The notes beneath the pieces are model-generated. The model was not told where the DNA came from. It saw only the letters and a list, made by a program, of their open reading frames with translations, and did not search any database. The translations under genes and the position numbers were made by a program. Below are positions 55,695 to 63,563 of a DNA stretch of 64,000 nt, piece by piece. Within the stretch, counting starts at the first letter, position 1. Every line of letters begins with the position of its first letter. The stretch is from the NCBI RefSeq assembly GCF_026410305.1, contig NZ_JAPMLQ010000007.1, positions 222,206-286,205 on the forward strand. Reading direction: 5' to 3'. Source of the stretch: Sulfitobacter sp. F26204. GTDB taxonomy: Bacteria > Pseudomonadota > Alphaproteobacteria > Rhodobacterales > Rhodobacteraceae.

Positions 55695-55994
55695 TCAAGC
55701 GACTCGCAAAAGGGGCTGATCCTCTGGATCTGCGGCAGGTTGAGCGCGCGCGACAGGTCTCATTTGCAGTTCCTTCGGTGACAACCCCGCGACAATGCGT
55801 GGAATATCATAGCGATGGATGCCAATATCGGCGAGCAATCTGTCATCCAGCTCATGCAATGCGATGGTCATTTGACGTTGCAGCCAACGATGCCTCATCC
55901 TTGTAAACATGCGACCGATCGCCCTGATCGATTTGAGCGCTGGACTGGGCTTTGAGTTGGGGGTGACCATATTCTTGGTGATGTAAACGGACAT
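55695..55994 (-). CDS. DUF1127 domain protein (second copy)
   Basis: A 99-residue basic protein with a central DUF1127 motif (QRQMTIALHELDDRLLADIG followed by IHRYDIPRIV) and a Pro/Gln-rich tail. ATG 55994 is used because GGAGAA lies four bases upstream; the open frame continues further up. It is preceded by leader copy B with an RpoH-like promoter at 56237-56265. DUF1127 genes in Rhodobacterales are frequently in stress regulons. Confidence 0.8.
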   Translation of the reverse strand: MSVYITKNMVTPNSKPSPALKSIRAIGRMFTRMRHRWLQRQMTIALHELDDRLLADIGIHRYDIPRIVAGLSPKELQMRPVARAQPAADPEDQPLLRVA

Positions 55995-56163
55995 GATGTT
56001 CTCCGGTTTCAAATGGGGGGATGCCATATAGATCGTTGAGGTAAGTGCAGGGACTAACGGTTTTTCCCGATGGTCACGGCGCAAACCGATACAATGACAA
56101 ATGGCTGTTTTGATACGAAAAACCCCAGAGCGTGGACTGCATGCCTGCCGCCGCCGCCCGGGG

Positions 56164-56229
56164 TTACCGGCGGTTCAGTAGTTGTCCCGCGTAAATCGGG
56201 AACCTCTTATATGTGCTGAACATCATCAT
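56164..56229 (-). CDS. 21-codon leader ORF (copy B), probably leaderless
   Basis: ATG ATG ATG starts at 56229 and TAA ends at 56164: 21 residues, MMMFSTYKRFP... then AGQLLNRR. Compared with copy A, the shared AGQ residues use GCG-GGA-CAA here and GCA-GGA-CAG there, so third bases vary while the residues stay. CTGAACCGCCGGTAA is identical in both. The start is 7 bases after CCCCATAT, predicting a leaderless mRNA. The stop lies inside a GC-rich hairpin (56154-56173). An upstream 5-bp stem (56185-56201) has paired substitutions relative to copy A. Confidence 0.65.
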   Translation of the reverse strand: MMMFSTYKRFPIYAGQLLNRR

Positions 56230-56236
56230 GATCCAG

Positions 56237-56265
56237 ATATGGGGCTTGTTGGCCAGGCTTTCAAC
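56237..56265 (-). promoter_or_regulatory. RpoH-type promoter of leader copy B
   Basis: On the minus strand GTTGAAA (56265-56259) and CCCCATAT (56244-56237) are separated by 14 bases, almost the sigma-32 consensus (CTTGAAA, 11-16 bases, CCCCATNT). Heat-shock or singlet-oxygen control through RpoH factors is predicted. Confidence 0.75.
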
Positions 56266-56570
56266 GGCTGGCGCGGGCTTTCTCACGGATCGGCGCAATT
56301 GCGCTCAATTCTGAACTATACCGCCATTTTTGGCCTCTTGCTCTGGCAATAGCGGGGGAGGTATTTACGGATCTCCCTTTGAGCGGGGCCTTTTGCGCTG
56401 CGCGTCCAGGTCAGGGAAGCACCGGTACCTCTTTGCCGTCTGAGGTGCGTGCCAGAAGCCCGGCAAGCCTGCGTTTTTCGGGACAAGCCTGCAATGACTT
56501 GAGACCGCAACGCGCTGACCATAGAAATAGATATGATCCGAACCATCGCCCCAAACAGAAAGAGTGCCCA

Positions 56571-57695
56571 ATGAACGCCGACCAAACCGGGCTCGACAAG
56601 CTGACGACACCCGCCCTGCTGCTTGATCAACAAAAAATGATGCGCAACATCACCAGACTGGATGCTCGCGCCCAAGCGCTGGGCGTCACGCTGCGGCCAC
56701 ATCTCAAAACGGCGAAGTCCACCGAAATCTCGAAGCGTGTCGGGGGCGGCACGCGGGGGCCGATCACCGTTTCCACATTGGCCGAAGCAGAAGAATTTCA
56801 CGCGGCGGGTCACAAGGATATTCTTTATGCAGTCGGGATTGCGCCGCGAAAACTGCCCCGGGTGCAGGCGCTGCGTACGCAAGGCTGCGATTTGACCGTC
56901 ATACTTGATAATGTTCCGCAGGCCCAAGCCGTTGTTGAGGCAGGCGTGCCAGCCCTGATAGAGATCAACAGCGATGGACACCGTGGTGGCCTGCAGCCCG
57001 ACGATCCGGAATTGATAGAAATTGGTCAGCTTCTGGCAGGGGGCGGCATGCTGCGCGGTGTCATGACCCATGCCGGGGCAAGCTATTCCCAGCGCGGTGA
57101 CGAGAAACACGCAACATATGCCGAAGTAGAACGCCGCGCCGCAATCGATGCCGCGCAGGCCCTGCGTGCTGCCGGGCTGACCTGTCCGATTGTCAGTGTT
57201 GGCTCGACCCCAACAGCCCACGGCGCTCGCGATTTGAGTGGGGTTACGGAATTGCGTGCCGGGGTCTATGTATTTTTCGACCTCGTGATGGCCGGGATCG
57301 ACGTATGCACGCTTGACGACCTGGCGCTGAGCGTTCTGACCACAGTGATCGGGCATCAAACCGCCAAAGGATGGATCATGATCGATGCAGGGTGGATGGC
57401 CATGTCACGGGATCGCGGCACCGCGGTTCAGGATGTTGATCAAGGGTACGGGGTTGTTTGTGATGAACAAGGGCGCGTCATTTCCGATCTGATTGTCGGC
57501 AGCGCCAATCAGGAACACGGGGTTATCACCCTGCGCCCCGGCGCAGCGGGGCCGCTACCCGTGTTTCCCGTTGGTACATTGCTGCGGATCCTGCCTAACC
57601 ATGCCTGCGCAACGGCAGCGCAGTTCGACCACTACAACGTTGTCGAAGGAGAAAGCGGTGTGATCGATGTCTGGCCTCGTTTTCGCGGCTGGTAG
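56571..57695 (+). CDS. D-threonine aldolase/D-serine dehydratase-like protein
   Basis: A 374-residue PLP enzyme of fold type III with an alanine racemase N-terminal barrel. Residues TPALLLDQQKMMRNITRLD and LRPHLKTAKSTEI hold the PLP lysine (about 46). The C-terminal DSD1-type metal-binding domain includes QEHGVITL and PNHACATAAQFD, with His and Cys as zinc ligands. Family members act on D-threonine, D-serine or D-threo-3-hydroxyaspartate. AGAG lies near ATG 56571. Its neighbourhood with dadA fits D-amino-acid catabolism. Confidence 0.86.
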   Translation: MNADQTGLDKLTTPALLLDQQKMMRNITRLDARAQALGVTLRPHLKTAKSTEISKRVGGGTRGPITVSTLAEAEEFHAAGHKDILYAVGIAPRKLPRVQALRTQGCDLTVILDNVPQAQAVVEAGVPALIEINSDGHRGGLQPDDPELIEIGQLLAGGGMLRGVMTHAGASYSQRGDEKHATYAEVERRAAIDAAQALRAAGLTCPIVSVGSTPTAHGARDLSGVTELRAGVYVFFDLVMAGIDVCTLDDLALSVLTTVIGHQTAKGWIMIDAGWMAMSRDRGTAVQDVDQGYGVVCDEQGRVISDLIVGSANQEHGVITLRPGAAGPLPVFPVGTLLRILPNHACATAAQFDHYNVVEGESGVIDVWPRFRGW

Positions 57696-57816
57696 AGGAA
57701 TTTGCCCCGAAGCTGCATGGCCCAAAGTCATGCATGCCTTTGAGATCATTATCGTCACTTACCTGTCCACCAGGTGCGCAAACACTAGCATATCGGGGGC
57801 GTCATAAGAGATCAGA

Positions 57817-58776
57817 CTACTCAGCACGCTGGGTGGTCGGTTCATGCATCATGTTCCTGAGCTCGTCACCGAACCAGATTACGAAGGCACGGGCGGAAGG
57901 CACAAGACCGACGGCTTCAGGGGCAACAAAATGGAAAACCCGTTCGCAATCCAAACGATGCGGGAAAGGTTCAACCAACAAATTCTCACGCAATGCATCC
58001 ATCACATAGACTTCCCGTACCAGGGCAAATCCGCGACCTGCGATCGCAGTCTGGAGTATCAAATCTGCGTTGTTGAGCGTCAGCACTGAACGTTCCTCCA
58101 GGACCTGATCACGCCAGAAGGTCGATAGATACCTTGCAAAATGCTGGGTTTCATCTTCGTGAATCAACTGGGCACGCGACAGAAGTTCGCGATGTTCTTG
58201 TATACTGCCGTTCTCCGATATCGACGCCAGATAGTCTGGGGCACAAACCAGACGCATTCGTTCATTCGCGACAGGTGTGAAAAAGTCGGTTTCAACCTGT
58301 GCACGCGCATCGGCAGGACGAGGGAGCAACCGCATCGTGACGTCGATCCGCTCTTGTTCAAGGTTTTGAAACTGGTTTGCGGCCCGGATTCGGATGTTCA
58401 GTTGGGGAAAGCTTGCTTGAAAATCACCCAACCGTCGCAGCAGGACGATGGATGCCAAAGCCGGGGGCATGCCGATGCAAAGCTCTTTCTTGCGTCCCTG
58501 GCTGCCAACCAAATACCCGATATGCTCAAGCTGATGCGCGACCGATCTGATTTCGGGAATAATCGATCTCAAAAACTCGGTTGATTCAATGCGTCCGCTT
58601 TTGTTGCGAAATAAGCTGACACCCCACTTATCCTCTAATTTACTGATATGATATGAAATTGTTGGCTGTGAGAGATTCAGCTCTCGGGCCGCGGACGAGA
58701 TGGAATTGAGGCGAAATACCGCCTCCAAAGACCGAGTTTCCTGGGGGGTGGGGACGAATCGTCGTTCTAGTTTCAT
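57817..58776 (-). CDS. LysR-family transcriptional regulator
   Basis: A 319-residue LysR regulator. The winged helix-turn-helix is at about residues 15-75 (LEAVFRLNSISSAARELNLS, QPTISYHISKLE), followed by a substrate-binding-protein-like effector domain. ATG 58776 is used; TTG 58782 precedes it. It diverges from the ABC transporter genes starting at 58889, so it probably regulates them, perhaps with the D-threonine aldolase-like gene, in response to the transported amino acid. Confidence 0.9.
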   Translation of the reverse strand: MKLERRFVPTPQETRSLEAVFRLNSISSAARELNLSQPTISYHISKLEDKWGVSLFRNKSGRIESTEFLRSIIPEIRSVAHQLEHIGYLVGSQGRKKELCIGMPPALASIVLLRRLGDFQASFPQLNIRIRAANQFQNLEQERIDVTMRLLPRPADARAQVETDFFTPVANERMRLVCAPDYLASISENGSIQEHRELLSRAQLIHEDETQHFARYLSTFWRDQVLEERSVLTLNNADLILQTAIAGRGFALVREVYVMDALRENLLVEPFPHRLDCERVFHFVAPEAVGLVPSARAFVIWFGDELRNMMHEPTTQRAE

Positions 58777-58888
58777 GATCAAACCATAGAGTTTACTGAT
58801 AGTTTGCTCAAGTAAATCTACTTGTCCTGTAACATGGTTTGCTGGACGGTGCGTGGCATCAAAATCAAAAACTCAGGGAGAAAAGACA

Positions 58889-59725
58889 ATGCTAACAACA
58901 AGACGATCGGCGATTGCCGGCCTCGCAGCCGTGATTTCGGTAACTTGCTCTGTTGTCACCGCCAACGCCGGAGAGGCTCTGGACCGTGTTACAAATTCGG
59001 GCGTTCTGAAGGTGGCGACAAATTCTGATTATCCGCCAAATTCCTTCATGAACGATAATAACGAACTGGACGGTTTCGATATATTGGTCGCCAAGGAAAT
59101 TGGTAAACGTATGGGTGTTGACGTTGAATTCGTGACCCCGGGTTGGGAGGTCATGACCGCAGGGCGTTGGTCGGGACGATGGGATATGGTTATTGGGTCG
59201 ATGACCCCGACAACCGCACGCGCCGAGGTTCTCGACTTTCCGGCGTTGTATTATTTTAGCCCCGCAGTTTTTGCCGTGCACAAGGATTCAGCGGCCACCA
59301 AGGTCAGCGACCTGGATGGGAAAGTTGTTGGTGTGGTTTCCGCGTCGACCTATCAGCGTTATCTGGAGCATGATCTTAACCTCGACGTCGTCGGTATGCC
59401 GGAGTTTACCTATGACGTTACGCCCGGAGAGATCCGTACCTATACCGAAGTCAACGAATTTGATGACCTGTCTCTTGGCGACGGAAGACGCATTCATGCC
59501 GTTCTGCAATCGCTGCCTGTGGTCACAGAGGCCGTCAACAAGGGATTGCCCGTCAAGCAGCTTGGAGACCCCGTATTTTACGAACCGCTGGCTGTCGTAA
59601 CGGACAAGGGTGATGCAGATATGAATGCCAGATTGGCCGAAGTCGTAACAGCGATGACGGAAGATGGCACTTTGGCGGCATTGTCCGTCAAATGGCATGG
59701 TGTTGATCTGGTCACAACGAAGTAA
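58889..59725 (+). CDS. Amino-acid ABC transporter substrate-binding protein
   Basis: A 278-residue periplasmic protein of the SBP_bac_3 family. A signal peptide (MLTTRRSAIAGLAAVISVTCSVVTANA) precedes the mature start. Family marks are SGVLKVATNSDYPPNSF, DGFDILVAKEIGKRMGVDVEFV and WDMVIGSMTPTTARAEVLDF. It delivers a polar amino acid to the permease encoded next. GGGAGAA precedes ATG 58889. A strong intercistronic hairpin follows. Confidence 0.9.
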   Translation: MLTTRRSAIAGLAAVISVTCSVVTANAGEALDRVTNSGVLKVATNSDYPPNSFMNDNNELDGFDILVAKEIGKRMGVDVEFVTPGWEVMTAGRWSGRWDMVIGSMTPTTARAEVLDFPALYYFSPAVFAVHKDSAATKVSDLDGKVVGVVSASTYQRYLEHDLNLDVVGMPEFTYDVTPGEIRTYTEVNEFDDLSLGDGRRIHAVLQSLPVVTEAVNKGLPVKQLGDPVFYEPLAVVTDKGDADMNARLAEVVTAMTEDGTLAALSVKWHGVDLVTTK

Positions 59726-59750
59726 CACCTCTATTGCCCTGACACAGGCC

Positions 59751-59796
59751 GGGCATCGGAGCGATAGCTGATAAAAGCCCGTCACCTCCGATGCCC
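59751..59796 (+). other. Intercistronic hairpin between binding protein and permease genes
   Basis: GGGCATCGGAG (59751-59761) and CTCCGATGCCC (59786-59796) form a perfect 11-bp stem around a 24-base loop. It lies between the stop of the binding protein and the permease start, and lacks a T-run. Such hairpins protect the 3' end of binding-protein mRNA and lower expression of the downstream permease. Confidence 0.8.
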
Positions 59797-59819
59797 GCCT
59801 CCCACATCATTCAAAAAGA

Positions 59820-60806
59820 ATGGATTTTTCGATGGTTACCTTGTTCAAGGGCCGGTTTCCGCACGGAAGTGAGCGATTGAAGGTTGCGGCGTTTCTGGCG
59901 GTTCCCGTGCTTGTCATACTCTTTTTCATCGCCGCCAATACGCTGACTTTGGGATCATTGTTACGCCCGGCCATGAGCGCAGAGGCTTTGGCCGGATGGT
60001 GGGGCAGGGTTTCGACCGCTGTTATGGGGTTTATGATTGCCTTTGGACTGTTTTACGTACTGCTTGGTCTGTCCCGTCGCGCCCAATCCTACATCATCTG
60101 GGCGGGCTTGGCGCTGCTCGCTTTTTCGATGTTCTATTCCTTTGATCTCAGCTTTGCCTTTATTGAAAAGAAACTGCCGTTTCTGGTGTCCCGTGGTGTT
60201 GTCACGACACTTTATGTTTCAGCTATTTCCATCACCCTGGCCTTCATTTTCGCCTTGATCGGTGCCACGGCAAAATTGTCGGGTATCGGTGTTCTGGAGG
60301 GTATCGGCGCATTCTATACCTCTTATTTCCGGGGCACGCCCCTATTGGTGCAGTTGTTCTTGATTTACCTTGGATTGCCCCAGATCGGTGTTGTCGTAGA
60401 TCCGATCCCCGCAGCCATCACGGCATTGTCGCTGGTCTATGGGGCATATATGACCGAGATATTTCGCTCGGGCATTCAATCTATCGGGATCGGACAATGG
60501 GAGGCAGCAGATGCCTTGGGTCTGTCACGGTTACGCACCTTCCAGCTGGTGATCCTGCCGCAATCCATGCGTGTCATCGTGCCCCCGACAGGCAATCAGT
60601 TCATTGCGATGTTGAAAGACAGCTCGCTGGTCAGCGTCGTCGGGGTCTGGGATTTGATGTTCGTCGCACGCACGGCTGGTCGCTCGGAGTTCAGAATATT
60701 GGAAATGCTGATCACCGCCTCGGTCCTCTATTGGATCATGTCAATTGTTCTGGAACTTGTTCAGAAAAAGATCGAAGCCCATTATGCCAAGTCACTGGTC
60801 CGCTAA
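59820..60806 (+). CDS. Amino-acid ABC transporter permease (HisM/GlnP type)
   Basis: A 328-residue membrane protein, longer than the usual ~220 because of an N-terminal extension with about three extra hydrophobic segments (residues 20-115). The HisMQ core covers about 125-315, with SRGVVTTLYVSAISITLAF and the EAA loop EAADALGLSRLRTFQLVILP. ATG 59820 or 59832 could be the start; neither has a strong ribosome-binding site. No ATPase gene follows, so a shared or distant ATPase must serve it. Confidence 0.88.
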   Translation: MDFSMVTLFKGRFPHGSERLKVAAFLAVPVLVILFFIAANTLTLGSLLRPAMSAEALAGWWGRVSTAVMGFMIAFGLFYVLLGLSRRAQSYIIWAGLALLAFSMFYSFDLSFAFIEKKLPFLVSRGVVTTLYVSAISITLAFIFALIGATAKLSGIGVLEGIGAFYTSYFRGTPLLVQLFLIYLGLPQIGVVVDPIPAAITALSLVYGAYMTEIFRSGIQSIGIGQWEAADALGLSRLRTFQLVILPQSMRVIVPPTGNQFIAMLKDSSLVSVVGVWDLMFVARTAGRSEFRILEMLITASVLYWIMSIVLELVQKKIEAHYAKSLVR

Positions 60807-60808
60807 AA

Positions 60809-61597
60809 ATGACGGTCCAAACAGACAAAATCACCGCCAAGGGTACCATGTACAAAGTCGCGATCATGGCCAATTCCGGTCGGGATGGCGCGACTGGATT
60901 AGGAGTGCAAACGCTTGATGACAAGTATCTGACCGCAACAATGGAAATTTGCGACGCGCTTCCCATCATTGTGCCTACCCTGCTTTCATTTGCGGAAATT
61001 GACGAAATTCTCGCGGTCGTAGACGGTGTGATCCTGACCGGGGATCAATCCAATGTCGCGCCGGATCGCTATGGCGTCAATGATCGTTCGGATCGGCTGG
61101 GCCCATTTGACAGACAACGCGATGAAACGGCGCTTTACCTGGCTGGTGAGGCGATAAAGCTTGGGAGGCCGCTGTTTGGTATTTGTCGCGGAATGCAAGA
61201 AATCAATGTTGCGCTGGGTGGCACATTGCGTGCGGGCTTTGTCGGGAAAACCGATTTTCACGACCATCCCCCGATCAAAAAATCCAATGACCCAAAGCAG
61301 ATATACGCCGATGCGCACCGGATTTCAGTAGATGCCTCTACGTCATTGGGGCGCGCCATCGGCACGACACAAGCCACAGTGAGTTCGGTCCACGTTCAGG
61401 CTGTTGATCGGATGGGCGCAGGTTTGCGGCCTGTTGCCATGTCGAACGATGGCATCATCGAAGCCTTCGAAAGCGAAATCGACGGCATGGTCATCGGTGT
61501 TCAATGGCATCCAGAGTATCTTGCCACTGCTTCGACCTTATCGCGGGCGATTTTTGGACGATTTGCAGAGCTTTTGAAGATCTCGCGCAGCGGCTAG
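60809..61597 (+). CDS. Class I glutamine amidotransferase-like hydrolase (PuuD type, peptidase C26)
   Basis: A 262-residue protein with the gamma-glutamyl hydrolase fold. The nucleophile is in FGICRGMQEINVALGGTL, and the catalytic His and Glu-type residue in VQWHPEY. PuuD-like enzymes remove gamma-glutamyl groups, for example from gamma-glutamyl-GABA. It begins two bases after the permease stop; ATG 60848 with AAGGG is an alternative start. Being in the transporter operon suggests the imported compound is a gamma-glutamyl or related amide; this is inference. Confidence 0.85.
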   Translation: MTVQTDKITAKGTMYKVAIMANSGRDGATGLGVQTLDDKYLTATMEICDALPIIVPTLLSFAEIDEILAVVDGVILTGDQSNVAPDRYGVNDRSDRLGPFDRQRDETALYLAGEAIKLGRPLFGICRGMQEINVALGGTLRAGFVGKTDFHDHPPIKKSNDPKQIYADAHRISVDASTSLGRAIGTTQATVSSVHVQAVDRMGAGLRPVAMSNDGIIEAFESEIDGMVIGVQWHPEYLATASTLSRAIFGRFAELLKISRSG

Positions 61598-61758
61598 AGT
61601 CGCTTTTGCTACCTTATATATGCCTGCGTTTCAGCAGTTTGTAAGAGCGAAGCCTCACCGCGGCAGGGAACAACCTGGAAAGAACCGCAGCGCGGCATCT
61701 GTTTTCGCACAGGTGTGACTGGACCTGTCGCGGTTTTGGGCCGCGCCTTTGAGGGCAT

Positions 61759-62214
61759 TTACTGCACAAAGGGAAATTGACTATCGGACTGAAAAGGACG
61801 GACGCATTCCGGCCAGATGCGGTGGACATTGTGACGCGGGTGTTGTGCTCTGCGGCTTCCTTGAGCGTTTTCATCTCCGCCATGGCGATGGGCGGTGCTT
61901 TCAAAGGCTGTGAGGATTTCGGGGCGGGGAACTGCGCGGGTTGGTGCAGGAAGGCGAGCTTCAGGCTCAGGCCCTGCGAAAACGATCAGCTCAGGTGGAT
62001 TTGCGCCAATCCCGTCGACATAACTTTGTGCGAAGCCTGTTTGGGGCGCTTTGGTCTCCGGTCGGCCATCGGCTTGCGTGGAAAGAACGAAGCCATCAGA
62101 ATAGGCGGGGGCAGCAAGGAATGCTGCGAGGACGGCAAGTCGTTTAGCCTTCGTCGTAAAGGTGATGTGAGGCGATCTTTCCTTCGAGCATCGGGATCGA
62201 GACGATCGAGACAC
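61759..62214 (-). CDS. Possible exported protein, start uncertain
   Basis: An open frame with an alanine-rich hydrophobic stretch (LAVLAAFLAAPAYSDG) that looks like a signal peptide, overlapping the end of the preceding gene. The only in-frame starts are TTG/GTG near 62214. The C-terminal ~50 residues look out of frame, and a different frame (61614-61904) could continue the protein, so it may be a frameshifted relic. No family was recognised. AAGGA lies upstream of the hydrophobic stretch but not next to a usable start. Confidence 0.25.
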   Translation of the reverse strand: MSRSSRSRCSKERSPHITFTTKAKRLAVLAAFLAAPAYSDGFVLSTQADGRPETKAPQTGFAQSYVDGIGANPPELIVFAGPEPEARLPAPTRAVPRPEILTAFESTAHRHGGDENAQGSRRAQHPRHNVHRIWPECVRPFQSDSQFPFVQ

Positions 62215-62470
62215 CAAGCCCGGCAAGGAAGCTGGATAGGCCGTTGATTGTCTTGAACTCTCGCGCAGCCATGTTGTTGCGTACCGTGACGAGCAGGCGA
62301 CGCGTCTCGCCATCTGGCGAGACGCAATGCACGGTCCAAACTCCGGACCACTGGGCACCTGTACGTTTGGGCGTAACCCGGCACACGGCATCCGCCGAAT
62401 GACCCTGGGCAAGCAGCGTGCGCAGCCCGTCTTCACTGACAACATTAGGGGCTTCTTGCATCAAATTCAT
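62144..62470 (-). CDS. Hypothetical protein, 108 residues
   Basis: A small acidic-neutral cytoplasmic protein starting MNLMQEAPNVVSEDGLR, with AAGG nine bases before ATG 62470. The middle carries CRVTPKRTGAQWSGVWTVHC and the sequence ends in a hydrophobic-polar pattern (FLAGLGVSIVSIPMLEGKI). No known domain was recognised. It shares strand and overlap with the possible exported protein that follows. Diverges from the small exported ORF at 62590. Confidence 0.55.
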   Translation of the reverse strand: MNLMQEAPNVVSEDGLRTLLAQGHSADAVCRVTPKRTGAQWSGVWTVHCVSPDGETRRLLVTVRNNMAAREFKTINGLSSFLAGLGVSIVSIPMLEGKIASHHLYDEG

Positions 62471-62589
62471 AGGATCGAGCCTTGCAGAATTGTGCATTGG
62501 CCCGGCAGTCCCTCATGGATTACCAACCGATACAAAGTAATAATCAAGTAATCACTAGATAAAATTTGTGTTGTTGCGCCGTTCATGCG

Positions 62590-62868
62590 TTGAAACAAAC
62601 ATGGGGGGCTATGGTCGTTCTGAGCTGGGGTTCTGCCGCTATTGCGGGCAGTCGCCTGCCGCCTGCGCCGCCCTGGATGCCCACCGATTCCGATGATGTC
62701 AGGGCATATGATGACCTGTTAAGGGGTGACGCAGAGGCATACTTTGACGATGCCAAACAGTACTTCCGGTGCCAAGACCAAGCGCGACGTGAGGTAATTG
62801 AGCAATTGCCGTCAGTTAGCGAAGACGACGCGCGCCTTTTGGAACTTCCGGACAACGTGAGGAATTGA
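62590..62868 (+). CDS. Small exported hypothetical protein
   Basis: An open frame whose plausible start is TTG 62590, giving a signal peptide (MKQTWGAMVVLSWGSAAIA if TTG is read as Met) and a mature part of about 73 acidic residues containing YFDDAKQYFRCQDQARREVIEQ, given here as landmarks YFDDAKQYF and RREVIEQLP. One cysteine is present. TAAAAT at 62560-62565 might be a -10 element. No family was recognised and the start is uncertain. Confidence 0.45.
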   Translation: MKQTWGAMVVLSWGSAAIAGSRLPPAPPWMPTDSDDVRAYDDLLRGDAEAYFDDAKQYFRCQDQARREVIEQLPSVSEDDARLLELPDNVRN

Positions 62869-62984
62869 AACCCGTCCTCACCCATAGAATGCTACCGTTC
62901 AACAAAGCGGCGGCGAAGGTATGAAGCGCGAAGAAACTGCTTTCTCGCGGCGGCCAAACGAAAGTCTGTTTTGAAAAAAAGTCA

Positions 62985-63269
<285 letters not shown>

Positions 63270-63299
63270 TTAGAAATCCGTCCAAGAAAAGGATGGACC

Positions 63300-63563
63300 A
63301 TGAAACGCAGATTTTCAGACGAACAGATCATTGGAATGATCAAGGAATACGAAGCAGGCGTGAAAGCGCAGGAGCTTTGTCGCCGCTACGGCATCAGTGA
63401 TGCAACCTTCTACAAATACAAAGCAAAGTTTGGCGGCATGAACGTGTCGGATGCCAAGAAGCTGAGGGCGCTGGAAGTCGAGAACAACAGGCTGAAGCGT
63501 ATGTTGGCGGATGCGATGCTGGATAATGCTGCCCTGAAGGATCTCGCGACAAAAAACTACTGA
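63300..63563 (+). CDS. IS3-family transposase, orfA
   Basis: An 87-residue DNA-binding protein starting MKRRFSDEQIIGMIKEYEAG. The helix-turn-helix (LCRRYGISDATFYKYK, about residues 27-42) is followed by a leucine-zipper-like helix (LRALEVENNRLKRMLADAML), typical of IS3-family OrfA. AAAAAAC at 63551-63557, in the zero frame as A-AAA-AAC, is a classical -1 slippery site just before the TGA stop. It allows an OrfAB fusion transposase. Confidence 0.9.
   Translation: MKRRFSDEQIIGMIKEYEAGVKAQELCRRYGISDATFYKYKAKFGGMNVSDAKKLRALEVENNRLKRMLADAMLDNAALKDLATKNY

Larger units (their letters stand above)
55995..56570. other. 576-base divergent region carrying leader copy B
   Basis: The left part (55995-56163) is untranslated leader of the DUF1127 gene. 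56164-56265 holds the leader ORF and promoter copy B. 56266-56570 is upstream of the D-threonine aldolase-like gene and presumably holds its plus-strand promoter; nothing clear was seen there. Confidence 0.5.

Noticed and set aside
56316..57359. A 347-codon frame antisense to the D-threonine-aldolase-like gene
   Set aside because: It overlaps a well-supported gene and its own sequence shows no domain or ribosome-binding site.
60497..60808. N-terminal extension of the amidotransferase-like gene
   Set aside because: The extension overlaps the permease in another frame; the permease pattern is clear there and the extension lacks family similarity.
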